DNA from: an uncultured Lachnospiraceae bacterium
GTDB lineage: Bacteria > Bacillota > Clostridia > Lachnospirales > Lachnospiraceae
Direction: 5' to 3'
DNA: 64,000 bases
Assembly: GCA_947565425.1 (NCBI GenBank)
Contig: CANOFW010000003.1
Span: 124,001-188,000 of the forward strand
The position numbers were made by a program, and so were the translations under genes. Below the pieces are notes generated by a model. The model was not told the origin of the DNA and ran no database searches. It worked only from the letters and a program-made list of their open reading frames with translations. Positions 52,076 to 60,707 of the stretch are shown one piece after another (the stretch's first letter is position 1; each line of letters opens with the position of its first letter).

Positions 52076-52185
52076 TAAGTGTGAATATAGACTATCATGG
52101 ACGACGGATTTAGATACAAGGATGTATGAAATAGAGTGTCTAAGGAAAGATTCATGGGGGAATAGTGCCTGAATGAATCTTTTTT
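52076..52185 (+). ncRNA. Candidate CsrA-binding small RNA, copy 2
   Basis: A predicted ~110-nt transcript homologous to copy 1 across its whole length. The exact CsrA consensus ATACAAGGATGT lies at 52114-52125 with ATACA/TGTAT pairing around AGGA. CATGGACG, another GGA site, lies upstream. The terminator AAAGATTCAT (52146-52155) pairs perfectly with ATGAATCTTT (52173-52182); at the same positions copy 1 has G-U pairs, a compensatory-type difference. No reading frame is conserved. Confidence 0.7.
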
Positions 52186-52189
52186 AGTT

Positions 52190-52225
52190 AGTAGAAAAGA
52201 ATTTGTCACGCTAAAGCGTGGCAAA
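52190..52225. repeat. Dispersed palindromic element, core fragment D
   Basis: TGTCACGCTAAAGCGTGGCA holds the inner CACGCT/AGCGTG core of the element at 44884-44968, without the long outer arms. Confidence 0.5.
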
Positions 52226-52259
52226 GTTTCGCCTCCGGGTAGGAAGTAGGTGGTGATAT

Positions 52260-52739
52260 TTGCTGAAAACAGTATTTTTAGACAGAGACGGAATTATTAA
52301 TGAGAATATAGGGATGCATCGATATGTGGAAAATTGGGAACAGTTTCGTATTTTGCCAGGAGTAGAGGATAGTATCAAGAAATTGAACGAGGCGGGTTAC
52401 CAGATTATTGTTGTGACAAACCAGAGTGGAATTGCCAGAGGGATTTTGTCAAAAGAATGTGTGGATGATTTACATAGGAGATTGAGAACTCATATCGAAC
52501 AGTCTGGGGGAAAGATAGATGCCATTTATATGTGCCCTCATAAGGAAGGGGAATGTAACTGCCGTAAGCCCCAAATAGGATTATTTTTACAAGCAGAAAG
52601 AGATTTTATCATAGATAAGAAGCGTTCATGGATGGTTGGAGACAGTGAGACAGACGTAGAGGCAGGAGAAAGTTATGGGGTGAGAACAATTCTGACAAAA
52701 TCGCTGCCCGCAGCAGTAGAACGGATTTTAGAGGATTAA
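52260..52739 (+). CDS. gmhB: D-glycero-D-manno-heptose 1,7-bisphosphate 7-phosphatase
   Basis: The 159-residue HAD phosphatase has VFLDRDGIINEN (catalytic Asp pair), VVTNQSGIARG, the zinc loop CPHKEGECNCRKP and MVGDSETDVEAG. It removes the C7 phosphate in heptose activation. It starts at TTG 52260 with GGAAGTAGGTGG upstream. It is 6 bases ahead of gmhA. Confidence 0.9.
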   Translation: MLKTVFLDRDGIINENIGMHRYVENWEQFRILPGVEDSIKKLNEAGYQIIVVTNQSGIARGILSKECVDDLHRRLRTHIEQSGGKIDAIYMCPHKEGECNCRKPQIGLFLQAERDFIIDKKRSWMVGDSETDVEAGESYGVRTILTKSLPAAVERILED

Positions 52740-52745
52740 GATAAT

Positions 52746-53324
52746 ATGGAGAATTCATATATCAATGAATTGATAAAAAAAATAGAACTTGCAGAAATAT
52801 GGACGGCAGCAAGCGAGAAAGCAAAAGATTATGATGCCGGTATAGAATTACTGCTTGATATTTTTTTAAAGCATAAATCGGCACAGTCTAGCCTCTTTTT
52901 TATTGGTAATGGCGGAAGCAGTGCGATTGCCAGCCACATGACAGCGGATTTTATGAAGAATGGAGGCATGAGGACCTATAGCCTCTATGACAATGCAGTG
53001 ATAACCTGTATGGGGAATGATTATGGATATGAATATGCGTTCTCAAAACCCATGGAATTTCTAGTAAGAGAAGATGATTTGGTAGTTGCAATCAGTAGTT
53101 CTGGTAATTCGCTTAATATTATAAATGCCATAAAGACGGCAAAAAGAAAAGGGGCAGAAGTGATTACCCTTACTGGTTTTTGCACAGATAATAAAGTAAA
53201 GCAAATGGGGGATTTTAATATTTATATTCCGTGCGAAAAGTATGGGATTATAGAATCCATTCATAATTTGATGCTTCAACAGATTGTGGATCTGATTATG
53301 GAAAGAGATGGGATTAGGTTTTAG
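52746..53324 (+). CDS. gmhA: Sedoheptulose-7-phosphate isomerase
   Basis: The 192-residue SIS-domain protein has FFIGNGGSSAIASHMTADF, the LVVAISSSGNSLNI phospho-sugar loop and VITLTGFCTDNKVKQMG. GmhA turns sedoheptulose-7-P into D-glycero-D-manno-heptose-7-P. It lies between gmhB and a large transferase in one operon. Confidence 0.9.
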   Translation: MENSYINELIKKIELAEIWTAASEKAKDYDAGIELLLDIFLKHKSAQSSLFFIGNGGSSAIASHMTADFMKNGGMRTYSLYDNAVITCMGNDYGYEYAFSKPMEFLVREDDLVVAISSSGNSLNIINAIKTAKRKGAEVITLTGFCTDNKVKQMGDFNIYIPCEKYGIIESIHNLMLQQIVDLIMERDGIRF

Positions 53325-53332
53325 GAGGAAAT

Positions 53333-55789
53333 ATGGCGATTCGTTTTTTTGATGGAGAAGTTTTTTCGATAGATAAGGATGCACTGAATCGTTCGCAGCT
53401 TCTTATATTTTTTCTGAATGGGCATAGGGACGAACCGGTTATCGTGAACGATAGGAAGGGAAGATATTATGGCTTTCTTTCCTACTATAGTTTACTGAAT
53501 TCTTCAAATATGGCGGATGCTGTAATAAAAGAAAAAATATACCTTGGGACAGTATTTGATGAAATTGAAAATATACGCCTTCGTTATTCGTATGTAAATA
53601 TTTTTCCAGTTTTGGGGAAGAATGATGAGGTGCTTTATTTAGCGCAGGATGACCCGGAACAGGCTGTTCTTTGGGAAAAATTAATTTTCCTGGAGCAAAA
53701 TTTCAAGGAATCAGGCCATGGAATTTGGGCAGAAATGCCGCATATCCATATTCGAGGGATTAGCGAGACACTTTACAATCTGGTTCTATTTTTGAAGCGC
53801 AATGGGTTGTCATATTCCGTGGAAGAAGAGAGTTGGAAAGAATTTGACATTGAATGTTCTGTCGAGAATGCTAACTGGCAACTGGAACAAATAGCAGGAC
53901 CGGATGGACAGTTTATAGAAAGAATGTACGATAAATTAATGGAAAGGAATCAGATACCGGAATGGAATGCGCAGCGTTGGAAAGATTTCTGCCAAGATTT
54001 AAAGAGCAGGAATCGTCCAATTGTATTTTGCGGATGTACGGGATTTGTTTCGGAGAAGGTTTATGACGCCCTTCTTAAAGAGGGGGTCGTTCCTTCGGCA
54101 GTATTAAGTTCTTGCACATATCAATTTATGTTTGGGCAAGAAACCAGCGGATTGCTCTCAATGGAAGAATCGCTCTATTGTGTAGCAGGTGATTTGGAGC
54201 AGATTGGAAGTGCGTTAATGTTGGAGGAGGCATTACGCAAGGAGAAAGGATATTGTGACAATATTTACTTGCTGTCCGAAGTGGGATACTGTGTACCGGA
54301 CTGTATGCTTAAGAATTTGATTCATCATTGTCGCAAAATGGTATTGATGGGGCATGAAAGACTGTGCCGTTTGTTTATAGAAAGCTGTCTTAAACCGGAT
54401 GGTATAAATGTTACTTATTTGGCAGATGTGGATAAGGCTTCCGCAAGCTTGTTGGCAGATTGCGGTGCATTGTGGTTTTATTTGGAACTGCCATCTGCGG
54501 ATGAGACGCAGTACCGGAAATCTTATGCGGCATGTTCGGAAAAGGGAATTTATCTTAGCAGATATTTCATGGATCATTATGAATTTTGCAAAGGATTTTC
54601 CCACGATGGTTTTAAGTTGGAAGAAAGCAAGGTGCTGGAATGTTTGCAGTCAATGGGAGCGCAGATGGAAGAAAGCCATTGGTTTCGGCCAATATCCAGG
54701 ATCAGACAGCGGATGTTGTTTTTTTCTACTGAATATGCTTATTTTTGGGATAATTTGATGCCGCTATTCCAATATTATGCGAATATGGATGGCGTAGAAT
54801 GCACGGTGTTGCTAGAACGTGCGTCAAGCCTTTTAAATGGTTTTTCAGGAACGAATAATTTCGCTAAGATGGCGGACAATATGAGGAAGGTAAGAGAGGC
54901 AGGTGGAAAGGTTTGTTGGTATTATGACTGTAATCAGTACCGGAGATTTGATGTGGCATTCTTGTGCCATGGATATTCTGAATATAGGATTGCCAGCATG
55001 AAAGAAGGATTTTGCGGGATAACAGTTTCTGTGCAAACAACGCCGTTTTATGTGCATATCTATAATGTAGAAGGAGAATTTGAAAGAGTATTTGGAAAGC
55101 AAAATTTTGAGAGTGTGGATTATCTTGTGACATCTTGTTATTTTGAGGATTATCTTGTGAGGCGTGACGATACATGGAAACAGAAAATATTACCTTTTGG
55201 ATATCCAAGAATGGATTATCTATATGTAAAACTGCATAATGCTCAGATTCCGGATGAATGGAAACAAAAAGCCGCAGGAAAGAAGGTAATCTTATTTACA
55301 GAAATGTATTCCGAGTGGATACGGTACTGCCTGGACTATGGCAAAGAGGCACAAGGAGCTATTGTTATCTTTAGGCCGCATCCGCTGGCTTTGGATGGAA
55401 AAAAGTCAAGGGCATATATTGAAGAACTAGAGAGAGAAGCAAACATTATTATTGATAGAAATCCATCTTACGCCGCATCTTTCCAGATTTCAGATGCGTT
55501 GATTACCACCCCGTTTTCATCTGTTGTGGCAAATTATCTGTTTATGGACAAGCCAGTTTTGCTTTTTGAAGATGAGAGGGAGCCTCTGGAAGACTATAGC
55601 AAAGAAGCGTGGTATCGGGCGTCTTATGTGGCTGTGAAGGAGGAAGATGGAAAGCGGTTCATAGATATGATTATGGAAGGCAGGGATGACAGATGGCAGG
55701 AGCAGGCTTTGTACCGGTCATTGATGAAGAAAAATTATGATGGAAAGGTATGTGAGCGTATTGTAGAATTTTTAAATAGTAAAATCTAA
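53333..55789 (+). CDS. Very large transferase with CBS-like N-terminus and GT-B C-terminus
   Basis: The 818-residue protein is mostly unrecognised. Residues ~20-105 resemble a pair of CBS-like motifs (EPVIVNDRKGRYYGFLSYYS and FPVLGKNDEVLYLAQDD). The middle, about 200-420, has a Rossmann-like region (RPIVFCGCTGFVSEKVYDAL). The last ~350 residues match the CDP-glycerol transferase group: LFFSTEYAYFWDNLMPLFQY, IVIFRPHPLALDGKKS, DALITTPFSSVVANYLFM and DKPVLLFEDEREP. Its position behind gmhA suggests it transfers an activated heptose or a phospho-polyol. GAGGAAAT precedes the ATG. Confidence 0.6.
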   Translation: MAIRFFDGEVFSIDKDALNRSQLLIFFLNGHRDEPVIVNDRKGRYYGFLSYYSLLNSSNMADAVIKEKIYLGTVFDEIENIRLRYSYVNIFPVLGKNDEVLYLAQDDPEQAVLWEKLIFLEQNFKESGHGIWAEMPHIHIRGISETLYNLVLFLKRNGLSYSVEEESWKEFDIECSVENANWQLEQIAGPDGQFIERMYDKLMERNQIPEWNAQRWKDFCQDLKSRNRPIVFCGCTGFVSEKVYDALLKEGVVPSAVLSSCTYQFMFGQETSGLLSMEESLYCVAGDLEQIGSALMLEEALRKEKGYCDNIYLLSEVGYCVPDCMLKNLIHHCRKMVLMGHERLCRLFIESCLKPDGINVTYLADVDKASASLLADCGALWFYLELPSADETQYRKSYAACSEKGIYLSRYFMDHYEFCKGFSHDGFKLEESKVLECLQSMGAQMEESHWFRPISRIRQRMLFFSTEYAYFWDNLMPLFQYYANMDGVECTVLLERASSLLNGFSGTNNFAKMADNMRKVREAGGKVCWYYDCNQYRRFDVAFLCHGYSEYRIASMKEGFCGITVSVQTTPFYVHIYNVEGEFERVFGKQNFESVDYLVTSCYFEDYLVRRDDTWKQKILPFGYPRMDYLYVKLHNAQIPDEWKQKAAGKKVILFTEMYSEWIRYCLDYGKEAQGAIVIFRPHPLALDGKKSRAYIEELEREANIIIDRNPSYAASFQISDALITTPFSSVVANYLFMDKPVLLFEDEREPLEDYSKEAWYRASYVAVKEEDGKRFIDMIMEGRDDRWQEQALYRSLMKKNYDGKVCERIVEFLNSKI

Positions 55790-55827
55790 TACAGCATTGT
55801 GGATATAATAGTGGAGGTAGGGAAATT

Positions 55828-56814
55828 ATGGTTTCAATAGTTACCGGAGGATGTGGGTTTATCGGTTCTCATATGGTAGACAGGCTGCTTGCGGAAGGGC
55901 ATGCAGTCAGGGTGATTGACAACTGGACAACTGGCAGGCCGGAAAATTTAGACCACCAAAAGGGAAATGAGAATCTTACCGTATATCACATGGACATTCG
56001 TAACAGGGAGGAGATTGAGCCGGTATTTCAGGGGGCTGACTATGTCTTTCACTTTGCTGCACTCGCAGACATTGTTCCGTCTATCCAAAAACCGTGGGAT
56101 TATTATTCGTCGAATGTACTTGGGACTTATAATGTAGTGGAATGTGCAAAGCAAGCCGGAATTAAAAAATTAGTCTATGCAGCGTCATCTTCCTGTTATG
56201 GTATTCCAGATGAATATCCAACAAAAGAGACGGCAGAGATACGTCCTCAATATCCGTATGCGCTTACGAAACGTCTCGGTGAGGAAACGGTACTGCACTG
56301 GGGGCAGGTTTATGGACTGCCCGTCGTGACACTGCGTCTGTTTAATGTGTATGGGACAAGGTCAAGGACGTCGGGCACATATGGGGCTGTTTTTGGAGTA
56401 TTTTTGGCACAAAAGCTTGCCGGGAAACCGTTTACAGTAGTAGGTACTGGCGAGCAGACAAGGGATTTTACCTATGTGACGGATATTGCAGATGCTTTTT
56501 ATACGGCTGCAATGTCAGATGTTGTGCAAGATACATTTAATGTAGGAAGCGGCGGGACATATTCTGTCAACCAGCTCTGTGAGCTTCTGGGTGGAGAGAT
56601 TACACATATTCCTAAGAGGCCGGGAGAGCCGGATTGTACATTTGCAGATACGGCAAAGATTGAAAGCCGGCTTGGCTGGAAGGCGAAGGTGACTTTTGAG
56701 GAGGGCGTGCAGAAAGTGTTGGAGAACATTGATTACTGGCGGGCTGCTCCGGTATGGACGCCGGATACTATCAGTACAGCTACAGAAGATTGGTTTAAAT
56801 ATTTGGGAAGATAA
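55828..56814 (+). CDS. NAD-dependent sugar-nucleotide epimerase/dehydratase
   Basis: The 328-residue extended SDR protein has IVTGGCGFIGSHMVDRLL, HFAALADIVPSIQKPW, SSSCYGIPDEYP and catalytic YPYALTK (YxxxK). It looks like a UDP-glucose-4-epimerase-type enzyme. In the heptose cluster it could act on a nucleotide-heptose, but it is not clearly HldD. GGAGG precedes the ATG; the next gene is 13 bases away. Confidence 0.85.
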   Translation: MVSIVTGGCGFIGSHMVDRLLAEGHAVRVIDNWTTGRPENLDHQKGNENLTVYHMDIRNREEIEPVFQGADYVFHFAALADIVPSIQKPWDYYSSNVLGTYNVVECAKQAGIKKLVYAASSSCYGIPDEYPTKETAEIRPQYPYALTKRLGEETVLHWGQVYGLPVVTLRLFNVYGTRSRTSGTYGAVFGVFLAQKLAGKPFTVVGTGEQTRDFTYVTDIADAFYTAAMSDVVQDTFNVGSGGTYSVNQLCELLGGEITHIPKRPGEPDCTFADTAKIESRLGWKAKVTFEEGVQKVLENIDYWRAAPVWTPDTISTATEDWFKYLGR

Positions 56815-56827
56815 TTGGGGATGAGCC

Positions 56828-58357
56828 ATGGGAAAAATTATATCAAAAGAAGAATATAAGATATTAAAAGGGCGCATTGTAAAAGAAGGAAAAAAGGTTG
56901 TCCTCTGTCATGGAGTGTTTGACTTAGTGCATCCGGGGCATATCATTCATTTTGAGGAGGCAAAAAAAATGGGAGACATTCTTGTTGTCTCTATTACCGC
57001 GGCAGAATATGTACGGAAAGGGCCGGGTCGTCCTTATTTTGATAATGACATGCGGATGCGTTTTCTGGCAGCGATAGGCTGTATTGATTATGTTATGCTG
57101 TCAGAGGGATATACGGTTGATGATATTGTAGAGGTTGTGGAGCCGGATGTCTATGTAAAAGGCAAAGAATATGAGAACAAAGAAGCTGACCTTACCGGTA
57201 TGATTGGATCAGAGGAACAGTTGGTGAGAGAGCATGGCGGTGTGGTTGCATTTACCGGCGGACAGGTATTCAGTTCGACAAAGCTCATCAACCGTGCACT
57301 TCCGGCTTTGAGTCCCGAAGTAAAGGAATTCATAGAAGAATTCCATCAAAAATATACGCTGCAGGATATTCGGGCTTATATGGAAAAGATGAAGGACATA
57401 AAAACACTCGTTATCGGTGATGTGATTATTGATGAGTATATCTATTGCATTACGCAGGGATTGATGTCGAAGGATATTGGTTATTCTACCAGATACCAGT
57501 ATGCGGAGCAATACCTCGGAGGTTCTCTGGCGGTAGCAAGGCATATTGCATCTTTCTGCAATGAGGTCGTCCTGATGAGCGTGATCGGGTCGGAAGAAGC
57601 CATTCACAGCAGAATACTCAATGAATTAAGTGATAAGATGCGATTGGATTTTGTGTATAGCAATGAATTCCCGACCATCATTAAAAGCAGGTATGTCACC
57701 GAGAATGAAAAGAGGGAGGAATTTAACAAGATTTTTGCAATCAATAACATTCCAATGTCAATGCAGATTGATGAGCCAGCTATGGAGCAGTTTAGAAAGC
57801 GTTTAGCGGAAAAGATAGGAGATTATGATGTTGTAATCTTATGTGATTTCGGTCATGGGCTGGTTGATGGGGAGGTCATGGAATTGATTCAGGAAAAAGC
57901 GAAGTATCTTGCGGTAAACTGTCAAACGAATTCGTCAAACCTCGGACAGAACCTGATTACCAAGTATCGTCGTGCAGATGTGTTTGCCTTGGATCAGAGG
58001 GAACTAAGGCTTGCATTTTCCGATTACAGGCATAGTGAGGAGGACGCTTTGCAAAAACTTGCGAAGCATTTTTCCGGGGGAGGCTGGCTTACAACAGGTT
58101 CCAAAGGAGCAGTCCTTGTGGAAGGTGGAAAATTGAAAAAATGTCCGGCATTCACCTTGAAAGTAAAAGATACCATAGGAGCAGGCGATGCCTATTTTGC
58201 ACTGGCGTCGATGATGGCGGCAGTAGGAGCTCCGCTTGAAGCCGGCATGTTTATCGGGAACATAGCGGGGGCGCTGGCAGCAAATATAGCGGGAAATAAA
58301 GAGGCTGTGGAAAAGGTGAATGTACTGAAATATGCGAACACGCTGTTAAATATTTGA
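56828..58357 (+). CDS. Domain-swapped HldE-like nucleotidyltransferase/kinase
   Basis: The 509-residue protein has a nucleotidyltransferase first: VVLCHGVFDLVHPGHIIHF with the HxGH motif, then FDNDMRMRFLAAIGCIDYVM (residues ~20-140). A PfkB-family kinase domain follows from about residue 195: TLVIGDVIIDEYIYC and the catalytic DTIGAGDAYFA. In E. coli HldE the kinase comes first, so the order is reversed. With gmhA and gmhB this gives a route from sedoheptulose-7-P to a nucleotide-activated heptose (ADP-heptose in known systems). Confidence 0.8.
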   Translation: MGKIISKEEYKILKGRIVKEGKKVVLCHGVFDLVHPGHIIHFEEAKKMGDILVVSITAAEYVRKGPGRPYFDNDMRMRFLAAIGCIDYVMLSEGYTVDDIVEVVEPDVYVKGKEYENKEADLTGMIGSEEQLVREHGGVVAFTGGQVFSSTKLINRALPALSPEVKEFIEEFHQKYTLQDIRAYMEKMKDIKTLVIGDVIIDEYIYCITQGLMSKDIGYSTRYQYAEQYLGGSLAVARHIASFCNEVVLMSVIGSEEAIHSRILNELSDKMRLDFVYSNEFPTIIKSRYVTENEKREEFNKIFAINNIPMSMQIDEPAMEQFRKRLAEKIGDYDVVILCDFGHGLVDGEVMELIQEKAKYLAVNCQTNSSNLGQNLITKYRRADVFALDQRELRLAFSDYRHSEEDALQKLAKHFSGGGWLTTGSKGAVLVEGGKLKKCPAFTLKVKDTIGAGDAYFALASMMAAVGAPLEAGMFIGNIAGALAANIAGNKEAVEKVNVLKYANTLLNI

Positions 58358-58415
58358 CAGAGATACGCATTGCCAGGTAAGGGCATAGACGTTAAGTTTG
58401 GTTTATTTTGGGGGA

Positions 58416-58444
58416 TTGATATACAGTTTGGAACAGTATATAAT
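58416..58444 (+). promoter_or_regulatory. Sigma-A promoter of the radical SAM operon
   Basis: TTGATA (58416-58421), 17 bases, TATAAT (58439-58444). The start of the radical SAM gene is 77 bases downstream. Confidence 0.75.
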
Positions 58445-58520
58445 GAGACACATAATGCTGGGGAGCAGATGGGGTGGCATATTTTTGCAGATTAAGGAAT
58501 ATAGGGCAGGGTAATGGAGT

Positions 58521-59582
58521 ATGGAAGACAATATAAGAATAGATTCACACAAGTTAATATATCATCCGGATGTAGTGGCAAGGTGGCTAAGCGGGGAAAA
58601 TATTTATCCGATAGAGCTGGAAATAGGCCTGACAAATGCATGCAATCACAGATGCATATTCTGTGCAGTGGATTATACAGAATATAAACCGGAAAAGATA
58701 AATACGGATGTATTAAAGAAAAATTTGGCGGAATTATCCGCTAAGGGGATAAAAAGCATTGTCTATGCGGGAGAAGGTGAACCACTTTTGCACAGTGATG
58801 CCCCTGATATTATAAACTATACGAAATCCTTAGGAATTGATGCTGCAGTGTCGACAAATGGTGTGCTTTTTACGCCGGATATATCAAACGATTGCCTGAA
58901 ATCTCTCACCTGGATAAGATTCAGTGTGGCCGGCATAAATGATTTTACTTATGATAAGATTCAGCAGGGAAAGCCTGGAGACAGAGAAATAGTTTATAGA
59001 AATATGGAAGAAGCAGTGCGTGTGAAAAAGGATCAGAATTTAACGACTACATTGGGAGTTCAGATGCTGCTTTTGCCTGAGAATAAAGATGAAGCTGTTC
59101 AGATGGGAAAAGAGCTGAGAAAAATTGGCGTTGATTATTTTTCGCTAAAGCCATTTTCACAGCATCCTCAGAGCAAACATATCCTGCAGGTTAATTATAA
59201 GGAAATGCTGGCACTTGAAGAAGAAATGAAAAAACTTGAGACGGAAGATTTTAAGATATATTTTAGAGCACAAGCCATGAAAAAGCTAGAATGCAGCAGA
59301 ACTTATAAGCACTGCTGGGCACTGCCATTTATGGTTTACGTGGATGCTCGGGGAAATCTGTGGCCATGTATAGTATTTATGGGGAAAGAAGATTTAAAAT
59401 ATGGCAATCTCAATGAGGAGACTTTTTGTCAAATCTGGGAAGGAAAACGCAGGAAACAGATTAATGAATATTTTATGAATATGGATTTGGAGAAAAATTG
59501 CAGGGAGATTTGCAGATTGGACGAGATGAACAGATATTTAGATGCTTTGAAAAATCCAGGGGAGCATGTGAATTTTATTTAG
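58521..59582 (+). CDS. SPASM-type radical SAM protein (first)
   Basis: The 353-residue protein has the radical SAM cluster motif CNHRCIFC (CxxxCxxC) near residue 41 and the following VYAGEGEPLL (GGEP-like). The C-terminal ~80 residues have CWALPFMVYVDARGNLWPC and later Cys residues (CREICR), as in SPASM proteins that bind an extra iron-sulphur cluster. The substrate is unknown; sugar epimerases and maturases are known in this group. It and the next gene are paralogous in layout. Confidence 0.8.
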   Translation: MEDNIRIDSHKLIYHPDVVARWLSGENIYPIELEIGLTNACNHRCIFCAVDYTEYKPEKINTDVLKKNLAELSAKGIKSIVYAGEGEPLLHSDAPDIINYTKSLGIDAAVSTNGVLFTPDISNDCLKSLTWIRFSVAGINDFTYDKIQQGKPGDREIVYRNMEEAVRVKKDQNLTTTLGVQMLLLPENKDEAVQMGKELRKIGVDYFSLKPFSQHPQSKHILQVNYKEMLALEEEMKKLETEDFKIYFRAQAMKKLECSRTYKHCWALPFMVYVDARGNLWPCIVFMGKEDLKYGNLNEETFCQIWEGKRRKQINEYFMNMDLEKNCREICRLDEMNRYLDALKNPGEHVNFI

Positions 59583-59609
59583 ATTTTATAAATGAAGGAG
59601 AATTGAAGA

Positions 59610-60680
59610 ATGAACAGAAATTCCACACCATACAGTCAATTGAAGATTTTCCGGCATCGGGACTTGCTGGATAAATTAGAGAACGGCGCAAGATGCAATC
59701 CTTTATATATTAGAATTAAACCAACCAATTTATGCAATCACAATTGTTATTATTGTCATTACAAGAACCCATATCTTACATTGGATGAGTATAATCCCAA
59801 AGATATGATTCCGCGGGAAAAAATGTTAGAAATTGTTTCTGATATGGCATCAATGGGAGTAAAAGCGGTTACTTTCAGTGGTGGCGGGGAACCATTAGTT
59901 TATCCATACATTGAGGAAACAATGGAGAAAATTCTGGATTCACAGATAGAACTGTCAATTATTACAAATGGCAGCTTGCTGCAAGGGAAAAAAGCGGAAC
60001 TTCTTGCAAAATCAAAATGGGTGCGGATTTCGATAGATTCAATGAATCCGGTTAATTATGCCAGAATCCGGGGATTAAAGGAAGATGCACTCTTGTCTGT
60101 TTTGAGAAATATAGAAGAATTTGCAAAAATTAAGAATAACCAATGTGAGTTGGGAATAAATTTTGTGATTGGTAAAGAAAATTACATGGAAATAGCGCAG
60201 GTTGCGGAAACAATGAAACAATTGGGTGCTAATCATGTGAAGTTTGCTCCATTGTTTAGTAATGAGACAGAAGAATATCATAAGGATATTAAAGAAGAAG
60301 TAATAGCGACATTGAATGAAACCGCTGACAAGTTAAATGACGGAACATTTAAAATAATAGATTTATATACGAGTGATTTTGATAATTATGAGGTATTTAA
60401 GCGTACATATTCCAGGTGTCCGATAAAGGAATTTGTTTGTATCATAGCAGCAAACAGTAAAGTATATTACTGTCATGATAAAGCATATCTGTCAGATGGT
60501 TGTGTGTGTGATTTGGATGACCAGTCTTTTGCAGAAGGATGGAACTCAGAGGAAGTTACAAAGAAATTCAGGGAATTTGACGCAATGAAGACATGTACGC
60601 AGCATTGTGTTTATGACTCCAGAAATATATTGATTAATTCCTATCTGGATATGGATTTAAATCATGTTAATTTTGTATAA
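59610..60680 (+). CDS. SPASM-type radical SAM protein (second)
   Basis: The 356-residue protein has CNHNCYYCHYKNPY (CxxxCxxC) near residue 43, then FSGGGEPLVYPYIEETME. The C-terminus has SRCPIKEFVCIIAANSKVYY, CHDKAYLSDGC and CTQHCVYDSR, a SPASM-like set of cysteines. It begins 28 bases after the first radical SAM gene, with GAAGGAG before the ATG, and both end in a similar HVNF(I/V). A pair of sequential radical reactions on one sugar is possible but is inference. Confidence 0.8.
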   Translation: MNRNSTPYSQLKIFRHRDLLDKLENGARCNPLYIRIKPTNLCNHNCYYCHYKNPYLTLDEYNPKDMIPREKMLEIVSDMASMGVKAVTFSGGGEPLVYPYIEETMEKILDSQIELSIITNGSLLQGKKAELLAKSKWVRISIDSMNPVNYARIRGLKEDALLSVLRNIEEFAKIKNNQCELGINFVIGKENYMEIAQVAETMKQLGANHVKFAPLFSNETEEYHKDIKEEVIATLNETADKLNDGTFKIIDLYTSDFDNYEVFKRTYSRCPIKEFVCIIAANSKVYYCHDKAYLSDGCVCDLDDQSFAEGWNSEEVTKKFREFDAMKTCTQHCVYDSRNILINSYLDMDLNHVNFV

Positions 60681-60707
60681 AGATAGTATTGTTTCTAAAT
60701 TTTAAGA

